Source: Rikenellaceae bacterium (GTDB lineage Bacteria > Bacteroidota > Bacteroidia > Bacteroidales > Rikenellaceae). Taken from it: DNA of 64,000 nucleotides. The stretch's first letter is position 1; each line of letters starts with the position of its first letter. Location: positions 1-64,000 of the forward strand of contig WRDF01000003.1 in the NCBI GenBank assembly GCA_009783565.1, read 5' to 3'. Positions 31,852 through 40,151 of the stretch are shown in pieces. The translations under genes and the position numbers were made by a program. The notes below the pieces were generated by a model that was given only the letters and a program-made list of their open reading frames with translations, was not told the DNA's origin and made no database searches.

Positions 31852-33264
31852 CTACCCCTTAGTTTTCATAACCACGCGCTTTTCGATCTCTTCCATCTGT
31901 GCGCGGAATGCCTTGTCGGTTTCCGTGAGATTCGAAATGGTCTTGCAGGCGTGGAGCACCGTTGCGTGGTTTTTTCCTCCGATAGCCGCGCCGATGGCAG
32001 TGAGCGATGCTTTCGTGTGCTTCTTGCTCAGGAACATTGCGATCTGACGAGCCTGAGCTATTTCGCGCGTGCGCTTCGGAGAGTCGAATATGCGCGCATC
32101 GATACCAAGATACTCGCAAACTACCGCGCGAATATCATCTATCGTTATCTCTTTCAGCGAGATACGCACATATACTTTAAGTATTTCTTTGGCAAGCGCA
32201 GTGGTTATCCGCTTGTTCATAAACGCCGCGTTAGCGACCAGCGACGACAGCGCGCCCTCTATCTCACGCACATTGGCGTCGATATTTTCGGCCAGATAAT
32301 GCACCACTTCCTCCGAAAGATCAGCACCCAACCGCGCGGCTTTATGGCGTATTATTTTGACCTTCGTCTCATAGTCGGGCTGCACCAACTGCGCCGAAAG
32401 CCCCCATTTGAAACGCGTTATAAGCCTCTGCTCTATATCTTTCAGCTCCACCGGCGGCTTGTCGGACGTTATAACGAGCTGCTTACCGGCCAGCTGCAAA
32501 TGGTTGAATATCGTAAAAAATGCATTCTGTGTCTTCTCCTTGCCCGCGATCTCCTGTATATCGTCGATTATCAGCAGGTCTATCATCTGATAGAACTGTA
32601 TGAAATCGTTGAATTCCTTGTTCAGCATAGCACTCGTATACTGTGCCTGAAACTTGTTCATCGGAACATATAGCACCTGCATCTGGGGATGCCGCCGCTT
32701 CGTCTCGATGCCGATAGCCTGTGCCACATGCGTTTTCCCCAACCCTGAGCTACCGTATATATACAGCGGATTGAACGGCGTGGTGCCGGGTGCGGCCGCC
32801 ACTGCCAACCCCGCCGAACGCGCCAGACGGTTGCACTCGCCCTCGATAAAATCGTCGAACGAGTAGTTCATGTTCAGCTGCGGGTCGATTATCGTCTTGC
32901 GGATGCCGGGAACAACGAACGGATTCTTTATATTTGCAGTGTCGGTCTGCGCGATGAACTTACCGATCGCTGTCGTGTCGGCCGCACCGCTCACCGGCGT
33001 TGCCGCCTGCGCTTTCGGCATAACATAACGCAGCCGCGTTTTCATCCCGAACAGCCGGTAGAGGATCGGACGCAGGAATTGCAGGCAGTTCTTTTCGATG
33101 TGGTAGACGTAGCTTTCGTTCGGTACGCGCAGTTGCAGCGTCGTTCCGTCGAAATCCAACGGCACGAGCGGCTCGAACCACTTCGCAAAGTCGTCCGCCG
33201 ACGTCTGTTCCCGAATTTGCGACAAGCACGCCTGCCATGTACTGCTATAACTTTCCGTAACCAT
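31852..33264 (-). CDS. dnaA: chromosomal replication initiator DnaA
   Basis: The 470-residue protein has domain I (WQACLSQIREQTSADDFAKW), a variable linker, and an AAA+ domain with Walker A GSSGLGKT at 171-178 and Walker B LLIIDDIQEIAG. Sensor and arginine-finger regions follow, and the C-terminal DNA-binding domain carries GGKNHATVLHACKTI (the DnaA signature). It opens oriC and loads helicase. The strand bias changes at its upstream side: genes to the left are mostly minus and to the right mostly plus for about 12 kb, so a replication origin nearby is possible. No clear DnaA boxes were found. Confidence 0.97.
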   Translation of the reverse strand: MVTESYSSTWQACLSQIREQTSADDFAKWFEPLVPLDFDGTTLQLRVPNESYVYHIEKNCLQFLRPILYRLFGMKTRLRYVMPKAQAATPVSGAADTTAIGKFIAQTDTANIKNPFVVPGIRKTIIDPQLNMNYSFDDFIEGECNRLARSAGLAVAAAPGTTPFNPLYIYGSSGLGKTHVAQAIGIETKRRHPQMQVLYVPMNKFQAQYTSAMLNKEFNDFIQFYQMIDLLIIDDIQEIAGKEKTQNAFFTIFNHLQLAGKQLVITSDKPPVELKDIEQRLITRFKWGLSAQLVQPDYETKVKIIRHKAARLGADLSEEVVHYLAENIDANVREIEGALSSLVANAAFMNKRITTALAKEILKVYVRISLKEITIDDIRAVVCEYLGIDARIFDSPKRTREIAQARQIAMFLSKKHTKASLTAIGAAIGGKNHATVLHACKTISNLTETDKAFRAQMEEIEKRVVMKTKG

Positions 33265-33540
33265 AAATTAAGTAGGGAGATTGTGGTATTACTATGATTT
33301 TAAAATTGCGGCGGTTTCGGACAATCCGAACTCCGACACCACAAAAGTTGTTCATATTTTCCCGAAAAAAAAGGGGCAAGCCTATTGCTAATTAACAATT
33401 AATTTATATAGAATAATGTGGCTTTGCGAGCGGTCGGTTTTTAATGTGTTGATAGTGAGAGTTCGAGTTTTTTGGATTAATTTTGTTATAGATTTTTAGT
33501 CTTGCGCAAGGGTTTACCATAAATAAATATTATACCTGAA

Positions 33541-35286
33541 ATGGGACATGAAATAAAAAATGAAGCGCTGGCCAGAGCGCATTCCTGGCTGGGTGAAGAG
33601 TTTGATGCGGAAACGCGCGAGCAAGTTAAGCTGCTTATTGATAGCAATTTAGACGAGCTTACCGAAAGTTTTTATAGAGGCCTCGAATTTGGCACGGGAG
33701 GTATGCGTGGCAAGATGGGTGTCGGGACGAACCGTATGAACGTTTACACCGTTGGCATGGCGACACAGGGGTTGGCGAACTATCTGAGAAAAGCATTCCC
33801 CGACCGGGAGATCCGCGTTGCGATAGCCCATGACAGTCGTCATAACAGCCGCCGCTTTGCCGAGCATGTGGCCGATGTTTTCGCTTCGAACGGCTTCCGC
33901 GTTTTTCTGTTCGACGCGCTGCGACCGACGCCCGAACTGAGCTTTGCGATACGGGAGTTGGGTTGCCAAAGCGGCGTGGTTATCACGGCGTCGCACAACC
34001 CTCCGATATATAACGGCTACAAGGCCTATTGGGACGACGGCGCACAGGTCACCGCGCCGCACGACGGGAATATTATCCGCGAAGTGCAGGCTATCACGTC
34101 GGTCGCGCAAATACGGCACGGGCAGGCGGAAGACCGCGTCACGACACTCGGCGAGGAGTTCGACGAGCGCTATCTCGACGCGGTGCAGGGTCTCTCGCTT
34201 TCGTCGCAGGCCGTTGCCGCGCACAGCGATATGCCTATCGTATACACGCCGCTGCACGGGGCGGGTGTGCGGCTTGTTCCGGCAGCCCTGCGGCGGTTCG
34301 GTTTCACGAATATTCACTTGGTGCGCGAGCAGGCCGTGCCGGACGGCGATTTCCCTACCGTCGAATCTCCGAATCCTGAGGAGCGGTCGGCGATGCGTAT
34401 GGCCATTGAGTTGGCCGGGCGCGTGAATGCCGAGATAGCTCTGGCCTCCGATCCCGATGCCGACCGTATCGCCATTGCCACGCCCGACGGATACGGCGGC
34501 TACACACTGCTCGACGGCAATCAGATGTGTGCGCTGCTGACCTATTATATATGCCGCCGCTGGCAGGAGCTGGGGCGGCTCGACGGGCGGCAATACGTCG
34601 TGCGGACGATTGTTACGTCGGAAATGGTCGGGCGCGTGGCCGAGAGCTTTGGGGTGCGCTCGCACGAATGTCTGACGGGGTTCAAATACATTGCGGAGGT
34701 GATACGCACGCGTGAGGCGATGGGCGAGCAGTATGTCTGCGGCGGCGAGGAAAGTTTCGGCTTTCTGCCGTGTGATTTTGTGCGCGATAAGGACGCGGTG
34801 AGTTCGATCGCTCTGGCCGCCGAATGCGCTGCATGGACACGCACGCGCGGGCAGACGCTGCTCGACCTGCTGCGCGAGATGTACGTGAGCTACGGACTAT
34901 ACCGCGCCGCGATGACATATATAATAAAGGAGGGGCGCGAGGGGCAGGAGCATATCGCGCGAATGATGGCGGAGTATCGTTCTTCGCCACCTCACTCTAT
35001 TTGCGGGTCGCCGGTCGTGACGGTGCGCGATTATTTTTTGCGGGAAAGTCTGGACGTTGCCACAGGTCGGCGCACTCCGACCCCGCCGGAAATCGAGCAG
35101 TCGAACGTTCTGCAATTCATCACCGCCGACGACACGATCGTTTCGGTGCGCCCGTCCGGTACAGAGCCTAAAATAAAGTATTATTTCAACGTGCGCGAGC
35201 CTCTGCCTTCGGCGGCTCTTTTCGACGAGACGGCCGCGCGCTTGGACGCGAAACTCGAACAGATAAAGCGGGAGTTGGGGGTTTAG
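33541..35286 (+). CDS. phosphoglucomutase/phosphomannomutase (alpha-D-phosphohexomutase)
   Basis: The 581-residue protein has the four-domain phosphohexomutase layout: GTGGMRGKMGVGTNRMNVYT near 50-69, TASHNPPIYNGYKAYW with the phosphoserine at about 149, SDPDADRIAIATPDG (Mg2+ loop) near 302, GGEESFG near 401, and VRPSGTEPKIKYYF at the C-terminus. It interconverts sugar 1- and 6-phosphates; the long form resembles Bacteroidetes phosphoglucomutase/phosphomannomutase and fits glucose- or mannose-phosphate use. It is transcribed divergently from dnaA. A 19-bp terminator follows. Confidence 0.93.
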   Translation: MGHEIKNEALARAHSWLGEEFDAETREQVKLLIDSNLDELTESFYRGLEFGTGGMRGKMGVGTNRMNVYTVGMATQGLANYLRKAFPDREIRVAIAHDSRHNSRRFAEHVADVFASNGFRVFLFDALRPTPELSFAIRELGCQSGVVITASHNPPIYNGYKAYWDDGAQVTAPHDGNIIREVQAITSVAQIRHGQAEDRVTTLGEEFDERYLDAVQGLSLSSQAVAAHSDMPIVYTPLHGAGVRLVPAALRRFGFTNIHLVREQAVPDGDFPTVESPNPEERSAMRMAIELAGRVNAEIALASDPDADRIAIATPDGYGGYTLLDGNQMCALLTYYICRRWQELGRLDGRQYVVRTIVTSEMVGRVAESFGVRSHECLTGFKYIAEVIRTREAMGEQYVCGGEESFGFLPCDFVRDKDAVSSIALAAECAAWTRTRGQTLLDLLREMYVSYGLYRAAMTYIIKEGREGQEHIARMMAEYRSSPPHSICGSPVVTVRDYFLRESLDVATGRRTPTPPEIEQSNVLQFITADDTIVSVRPSGTEPKIKYYFNVREPLPSAALFDETAARLDAKLEQIKRELGV

Positions 35287-35305
35287 CTCGTGTTAAGTAA
35301 GGTTA

Positions 35306-35346
35306 TTTAACGAAAAAAGCGGCAGAATGCCGCTTTTTTCGTTAAA
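35306..35346. terminator. strong terminator after the phosphohexomutase gene
   Basis: TTTAACGAAAAAAGCGGCA pairs perfectly with TGCCGCTTTTTTCGTTAAA around GAA, a 19-bp stem with A/T flanks, 19 nt after the stop codon. Confidence 0.9.
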
Positions 35347-35380
35347 ATTAGTGATTTCACACTTCTCCGGCTTGCAGTAT

Positions 35381-36010
35381 TTATCCAAAAATTATTATGT
35401 CCAGCAACTTCCAGCCGTCAGCGGTTTTCTCATATACATGATAATATCCGCCCCGTGTATATGACCCCCATTCATCAGAGACAGAACTCATAGTTGAAAT
35501 ATAAACCAAAGCCCTATTATGCTCTTCATTAAATCCGGGCCTCGATATTACCGTAATACCCCGAACTTTTAATAACTCCCCAAGTTTTTTGCTTTGAGCT
35601 TCATCGTCAAGTTCAGGATTCAGAAACTGCCTGGCATCTTCTTGTGTAGTGAAATTTATTATATATTCGTCAAAATCGGCTTCATTTATTTCGATAGAAA
35701 CTTTATTGTTCTGCTTGAAATTGTCATACATAACACTATCGACATACTTTGAATAGTGAGATATAATGCGGTATTCCGATGAGTCCGGCACCGGCCGAGG
35801 AAATAGATATGTGATAGGACTAATGGGAATTCTCGCTATAAATATTTTACCATTTACCGAAGAATGATCATCATTGATGTATTCGACCCACAAACTGCCC
35901 TTTATTGCTAGATTAATTACTTGTTGTTCCAATCGTGTGATGTCTTTCTGGCAATAAACAGCAGGCATAGCAAGGAAAATGCACGAAATAGATAGAATTA
36001 AAGTTTTCAT
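35381..36010 (-). CDS. hypothetical exported protein
   Basis: The 209-residue product starts with a signal peptide (MKTLILSISCIFLAMPAVYC). Features include KIFIARIPISPITYLFPRP, a stretch rich in N, D and S, EINEADFDEYIINFTTQEDA, and the C-terminal DEWGSYTRGGYYHVYEKTAD. I do not recognise a family. The gene is clearly AT-richer and less like its neighbours in codon use. It stands alone between a phosphohexomutase terminator and tRNA-Lys, a common place for acquired genes. It is probably expressed on its own. Confidence 0.6.
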   Translation of the reverse strand: MKTLILSISCIFLAMPAVYCQKDITRLEQQVINLAIKGSLWVEYINDDHSSVNGKIFIARIPISPITYLFPRPVPDSSEYRIISHYSKYVDSVMYDNFKQNNKVSIEINEADFDEYIINFTTQEDARQFLNPELDDEAQSKKLGELLKVRGITVISRPGFNEEHNRALVYISTMSSVSDEWGSYTRGGYYHVYEKTADGWKLLDIIIFG

Positions 36011-36084
36011 AATCGGTTTTTATTCAATAGTTACTATTAGACAAATTACGCAATAATAATCCGATATTACAATATTACAAACGC

Positions 36085-36110
36085 AAAAAGCGACATCTCT
36101 GCCGCTTTTT
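36085..36110 (-). terminator. terminator of tRNA-Lys
   Basis: AAAAAGCG at 36085-36092 pairs with CGCTTTTT at 36103-36110, downstream of the tRNA on the minus strand; the 5' A/3' T arms suit both directions. Confidence 0.7.
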
Positions 36111-36123
36111 CTATTGAAATTCG

Positions 36124-36196
36124 TGATTTCGCTGGGGCTCGAACCCAGGACCCCAACATTAAAAGTGTTGTGCTCTACCTGCTGAGCTACGAAATC
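36124..36196 (-). tRNA. tRNA-Lys (anticodon TTT)
   Basis: On the minus strand the sequence opens GATTTCG, closes CGAAATC plus discriminator A, and has D-arm GTAGCTCAGCAGGTAGAGCA, anticodon loop CTTTTAA (TTT) and T-arm GGTTCGAGCC. It is 73 nt long and CCA is not encoded. It has its own promoter and terminator. Confidence 0.95.
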
Positions 36197-36217
36197 TCCT
36201 TGTCTGAAAAACAGGTG

Positions 36218-36248
36218 CAAAGATAATGCTCTTTTTTGATTCTGCAAA
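36218..36248 (-). promoter_or_regulatory. promoter of tRNA-Lys
   Basis: On the minus strand TTTG (36248-36245), 19 nt, then TATCTTTG (36225-36218): both Bacteroidetes elements at good spacing, about 22 nt upstream of the mature tRNA. Confidence 0.75.
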
Positions 36249-36286
36249 ATCGATTCCGCAAATTTTTTCAATCGAAACAAAAACAC

Positions 36287-36294
36287 TATTTTTG
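36287..36294 (+). promoter_or_regulatory. -7 promoter box of the carboxynorspermidine synthase gene
   Basis: TATTTTTG matches TAnnTTTG. Transcription would start near 36300 and include the 12-bp tandem repeats in the leader. Confidence 0.5.
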
Positions 36295-36300
36295 TCCAGG

Positions 36301-36336
36301 CGCAAACACAAACGCAAACACGAACGCAAACACGAA
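36301..36336 (+). repeat. three 12-bp tandem repeats in a 5' leader
   Basis: CGCAAACACAAA, CGCAAACACGAA, CGCAAACACGAA, then CACTAA. They lie 20 nt upstream of the ATG at 36357. Confidence 0.85.
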
Positions 36337-36356
36337 CACTAACAAAGTAAAAACAT

Positions 36357-37559
36357 ATGTTCAGACTCCTAATCATCGGCGCAGGCGGCGTAGGCACGGT
36401 CGTCGCCCACAAAGCCGCCGCAAACCCCGTATTCACGGAGATTATGCTCGCCAGCCGCACCAAGTCGAAAGCCGACGACATAGCCGAGGCTGTTGCCGCG
36501 AAAATAGGCCGCCGCATTGAGACAGCGCAGATAGATGCCGATAATGTGCCCGAACTTGTGGCTCTGATGCGCGCATGGAAACCCGATATGGCGCTGAACG
36601 TCGCCCTGCCCTATCAGGACCTGCCTATCATGGACGCGTGCCTCGAAGCGGGCGTAAACTACCTTGATACGGCGAATTACGAGCCTAAGGACGAGGCGAA
36701 GTTCGAATACAGCTGGCAGTGGGCATATCACGACAGATATCAAAAAGCGGGTTTGACGGCGATCCTGGGCTGCGGTTTCGACCCCGGCGTATCGGCGATC
36801 TATGTCGCATGGGCGGCGAAGCATCATTTCAAGGAAATTCACACGCTCGACATCGTCGATTGCAATGCGGGGAATCACGGCATGGCTTTCGCGACGAACT
36901 TCAACCCTGAAATCAATATCCGCGAGGTGACACAAAAGGGCAAATATTGGGAAGACGGGCGCTGGGTAGAGACCGAGCCGCATGAGATTCATCAGCCTAT
37001 CACGTATCCGGAGATCGGACCCCGCGAGTCGTATCTTATTTACCATGAGGAGCTTGAATCGATAATCAAACATTTTCCTACGATTCGTCGCGCGCGGTTC
37101 TGGATGACTTTTGGACAGGAGTATCTCACACATCTGCGCGTAATCCAGAACATAGGCATGGCGCGCATCGACCCGGTCATGTACAACGGCGTGGAGATCG
37201 TGCCGATACAGTTTCTGAAAGCAGTGCTGCCAGACCCCAAGTCTCTGGGCGAGAACTATACGGGGCTGACGTCGATAGGCTGCCGCATGAGCGGTATCGG
37301 CAAGGACGGCCAGCCGCTGACCTATTATATATACAACAACTGCGACCACGAGCAGGCATACCGCGAAACGGGGACTCAGGCCGTGAGCTACACGACGGGC
37401 GTTCCTGCGGCGTTGGGTGCGGCGATGTTCGCGCGCGGCTTGTGGACAGGGCCCGGCGTGCTGAATGTCGAGCAGTTCGACCCCGACCCGTTCATGGCCG
37501 AAATCGGCGAGCAGGGGTTGCCGTTCCATGAACTTTTCAACGTTGATTTGGAAGTATAG
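36357..37559 (+). CDS. saccharopine dehydrogenase-family protein, likely carboxynorspermidine synthase
   Basis: The 400-residue protein has a Rossmann N-terminus (FRLLIIGAGGVGTVVAHKAA) and is LYS9-like throughout, with YLDTANYEPKDEAKF, ILGCGFDPGVSAIYVAWAAK and DCNAGNHGMAFATNFNPEIN. Carboxynorspermidine synthase (CASDH) makes carboxyspermidine or carboxynorspermidine from diamines and aspartate semialdehyde with NADPH. The next gene on this strand is the matching decarboxylase, which supports that role over lysine metabolism. The two are 132 nt apart, with a family A doublet between. Three 12-bp repeats lie in its leader. Confidence 0.85.
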   Translation: MFRLLIIGAGGVGTVVAHKAAANPVFTEIMLASRTKSKADDIAEAVAAKIGRRIETAQIDADNVPELVALMRAWKPDMALNVALPYQDLPIMDACLEAGVNYLDTANYEPKDEAKFEYSWQWAYHDRYQKAGLTAILGCGFDPGVSAIYVAWAAKHHFKEIHTLDIVDCNAGNHGMAFATNFNPEINIREVTQKGKYWEDGRWVETEPHEIHQPITYPEIGPRESYLIYHEELESIIKHFPTIRRARFWMTFGQEYLTHLRVIQNIGMARIDPVMYNGVEIVPIQFLKAVLPDPKSLGENYTGLTSIGCRMSGIGKDGQPLTYYIYNNCDHEQAYRETGTQAVSYTTGVPAALGAAMFARGLWTGPGVLNVEQFDPDPFMAEIGEQGLPFHELFNVDLEV

Positions 37560-37594
37560 TTTTATCATCCGCATGTTATAAGGCACGCGGATGC

Positions 37595-37673
37595 GTCATT
37601 GCGAGGGCTACCAAGCCCGAAGCAATCCAGAAAGAAACCACCGGATTGCCTCGCCTTCCAGGCTCGCAATGAC
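37595..37673. repeat. family A doublet between the two polyamine genes
   Basis: GTCATTGCGAGGGCT, GAAGCAATCCAG, CCGGATTGCCTCG and GGCTCGCAATGAC form nested inverted arms, 36 nt after one stop and 18 nt before the next start. Confidence 0.8.
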
Positions 37674-37691
37674 GAGTAATGCTAATGCTAC

Positions 37692-38819
37692 ATGGATTTT
37701 TCGAAAATACCGTCGCCTTGTTTTTTAATGGACGAAGGGCTGCTGTGCCGCAATCTGGCTCTGATCGCCGACGTGGCGCAACGGGCAGGCGTGGAGTTTA
37801 TCGTGGCGTTGAAAGCCAATGCGATGTGGAGTATATTTCCGATCATGCGGGAGTATGTGGGCGGAGCGACAGCCAGTTCGCTCGGTGAAGCACGGCTTGT
37901 TTATGAAAAATTCGGCGCGCGGCCGCATACTTATGCACCCGTTTACACCGACCGCGATATCGGTGAAATCCTGAGCATTTCGAGCCATATCACGTTCAAC
38001 TCTTTATCGCAATTCGAGCGCTTCGGAAAGCAGGCGTGCGAGAAAGGCGTGTCGTGCGGATTGCGCATAAACCCGGGATGGTCGCCCGTAGAGACCGAGC
38101 TGTATAATCCCTGTTCCGGCGGGTCGCGGCTCGGCATTCCGGCAGAGCAACTGCGCGAACTGCCCGATGGCGTGGACGGACTACACTTCCATTCGCTTTT
38201 CGAGTCCCGGCCCGAACAGTTGGCGCGTACTCTGGAAGCGGTGGATGCGAATTTCGGGCATCTGCTGCCGCAACTGAAATGGTTCAATATGGGTGGCGGA
38301 CATTTGGTGACGCATAAGGATTACGACTGCGAACTGCTGGTCGGGATATTGACGGGGTTCAAAGCGCGCTACCCTAACCTGCACGTCATTCTCGAACCCG
38401 GCAGTGCGTTCACGTGGCAGACGGGGTGGTTGGTGGCGACGGTAGAGGACATCGTATGTAACGGCGGGGTGAACACGTTGATGCTCAACGTGTCGTTCGC
38501 GTGCCATATGCCCGACTGTCTCGAAATGCCCTATAAGCCGGCGGTCATGGGCGCGCGCGAACCCCGCGACGGCGATGTACGCTGGCGCATCGGAGGCAAC
38601 AGCTGTCTGGCGGGCGACGTGATGGGCGACTGGGCGTTCGACGGCGAGCCGCGCGTGGGCGATCGGCTGGTGTTCGAGGATATGATGCACTACACGATGG
38701 TCAAGACCACGATGTTTAATGGCGTGTCGCACCCGTCGATCGCCCTGTGGACACAGGGCGGCGAACTTCGCATGGTGCGCGAGTTCGGGTATGATGACTA
38801 TAAAAACAGAATGTCTTAA
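37692..38819 (+). CDS. nspC: carboxynorspermidine decarboxylase
   Basis: The 375-residue PLP enzyme belongs to the fold III (alanine racemase-like) decarboxylases. EFIVALKANAMWS holds the PLP lysine at 41, LRINPGWSPVETELYNPCSG is characteristic of NspC, and GLHFHSLFES, NMGGGHLVTHKDYD, ILEPGSAFTW and FEDMMHYTMVKTTMFNG follow. It removes CO2 from carboxynorspermidine or carboxyspermidine to give the polyamine. The gene lies downstream of the CASDH-like gene, completing the non-AdoMet spermidine route used by gut Bacteroidetes. The cysteate-synthase-like gene starts 1 nt after its stop codon. Confidence 0.93.
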   Translation: MDFSKIPSPCFLMDEGLLCRNLALIADVAQRAGVEFIVALKANAMWSIFPIMREYVGGATASSLGEARLVYEKFGARPHTYAPVYTDRDIGEILSISSHITFNSLSQFERFGKQACEKGVSCGLRINPGWSPVETELYNPCSGGSRLGIPAEQLRELPDGVDGLHFHSLFESRPEQLARTLEAVDANFGHLLPQLKWFNMGGGHLVTHKDYDCELLVGILTGFKARYPNLHVILEPGSAFTWQTGWLVATVEDIVCNGGVNTLMLNVSFACHMPDCLEMPYKPAVMGAREPRDGDVRWRIGGNSCLAGDVMGDWAFDGEPRVGDRLVFEDMMHYTMVKTTMFNGVSHPSIALWTQGGELRMVREFGYDDYKNRMS

Positions 38820-38820
38820 A

Positions 38821-40101
38821 ATGAACGGTACGAAATATCACCTGATGAACGTCGGCACGGGACGAGAGTTCGACGACACGGGCTGGCTGCTGGACGACCC
38901 TGCGGGCGGCGAACCCTCGCTCGTAAGAGCGGTGTACGAACGGCAGCAACTTGATGCAAGTCACGCAGACAGAGGGCTTTACCGCTTTGCAGATTGGCTG
39001 CCTGTGCGGCGTATGCTCGAAGGGTCATGCGCGCCTGTGACGTATAAAAGCGAAGGACTGACCGGAAAACTCGGACTGTCGAACCTGTTCATCACTTTCA
39101 GCGGCTATTGGCCGGCGATGGGCGCACGGATGACGACGTGCTCGTTCAAGGAAACGGAGGCGTACAGCGTTTGCGGACGGTTGGCGGAAGAGCGCATTCT
39201 GGTCGTGGCATCGGCCGGCAACACGGCGCGCGCATTTGCGCGGGTTTGTTCGGATAACGGTATTCCGCTGCTGCTCTGCGTACCAAGCGATAATCTGGAT
39301 GCGTTGTGGTTTTCCGAACCGATTGCCCCTTGCGTGCGCTTGATTTCACCCGTTGCCGGCGGCGATTATTTCGATGCCATACATCTGTCAAATTTAGCGG
39401 TGCGGTCGGAGCATTTCGTGGCGGAAGGCGGCGCACGTAACGTGGCGCGGCGTGACGGCATGGGGACGACGGTTCTGTCGGCAGCGACGGCCATAGGACG
39501 CATTCCGGATTACTATTTTCAGTCGGTCGGGAGCGGCACGGGGGCGATAGCGGCATGGGAAGCGAACCTGCGCCTGATTGCCGACGGGCGGTTCGGAAAC
39601 AATAAAATGCGGCTCATGGTGTCGCAGAATGCACCTTTTTTGCCGATGTATGACGCATGGCGCGCGGGTTCGCGGGCGATGCTGCCCTATGACGATGACC
39701 GCGCGCGCGCGGATGCGGCCGAAATCGACGCCAAAGTTCTGTCGAACCGTCGTCCGCCATACAGCATCACAGGCGGATTATTCGATGCGTTGAGCGATAC
39801 CGGCGGCGATATTGTCGCAGTCACTAACAGCGAATTACGCGCGGCGGCGGTGCTGTTCGAAGAACTGGAAGGTGTGGATATAAACCCTGCGGCAGCGGTG
39901 GCGACAGCGTCGCTGATGCGCGCGGTTGCGGAGGGCACGGTGGAGCGCGATGCTACGATTATGCTCAATATTACGGGCGGCGGCGAGGCAGCGTTCAAGC
40001 GCGACACCGGCGGTGCGCCGTTCCGCCTCGAACCATCACTGGTCTTCCCGCTCGACCCCTCGCCGGAAGAAATTGTAGAGCGGATCGAGAAATTGTTTTA
40101 G
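38821..40101 (+). CDS. cysteate synthase-like PLP enzyme (threonine synthase paralogue)
   Basis: The 426-residue fold II PLP enzyme reads MNGTKYHLMNVGTGREFDDT at the start. TYKSEGLTGKLGLSNLFITF precedes TTCSFKETEAYSV with the likely PLP lysine K110; VVASAGNTARAFARVCSDNG is the phosphate/asparagine loop and SVGSGTGAIAAWE the PLP-phosphate loop. Plain threonine synthase is a poorer match; the pattern fits cysteate synthase, which makes L-cysteate from phosphoserine and sulfite. In Bacteroidetes that product feeds sulfonolipid (capnine) synthesis. The frame is open upstream to 38719, but the ATG at 38821, 1 nt after nspC, gives the family-like start. The next steps (capnine synthase) are not in the window. 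Confidence 0.7.
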   Translation: MNGTKYHLMNVGTGREFDDTGWLLDDPAGGEPSLVRAVYERQQLDASHADRGLYRFADWLPVRRMLEGSCAPVTYKSEGLTGKLGLSNLFITFSGYWPAMGARMTTCSFKETEAYSVCGRLAEERILVVASAGNTARAFARVCSDNGIPLLLCVPSDNLDALWFSEPIAPCVRLISPVAGGDYFDAIHLSNLAVRSEHFVAEGGARNVARRDGMGTTVLSAATAIGRIPDYYFQSVGSGTGAIAAWEANLRLIADGRFGNNKMRLMVSQNAPFLPMYDAWRAGSRAMLPYDDDRARADAAEIDAKVLSNRRPPYSITGGLFDALSDTGGDIVAVTNSELRAAAVLFEELEGVDINPAAAVATASLMRAVAEGTVERDATIMLNITGGGEAAFKRDTGGAPFRLEPSLVFPLDPSPEEIVERIEKLF

Positions 40102-40104
40102 TAA

Positions 40105-40135
40105 TTGTCATTGCGGAACAAGTCCGCAATGACAA
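40105..40135. repeat. family A single hairpin after the cysteate synthase gene
   Basis: TTGTCATTGCGGA pairs perfectly over 13 bp with TCCGCAATGACAA around ACAAG, 3 nt after the stop codon; it may also act as a terminator. Confidence 0.8.
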
Positions 40136-40151
40136 ATATCACCACTGAAAA

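Noticed and set aside
33265-33540. Clear oriC with DnaA boxes
   Set aside because: No TTATCCACA-type boxes or close variants were found, so only a weak positional suggestion remains.
36236-36520. Plus-strand frame over the tandem repeats, and the minus-strand frame covering tRNA-Lys (36020-36517)
   Set aside because: They are shadows of the repeat, the tRNA and the next gene, and match no family.
38719-38820. Upstream part of the cysteate synthase frame (MACRTRRSPC...)
   Set aside because: It overlaps the end of nspC in another frame; the ATG 1 nt after the nspC stop fits the family.
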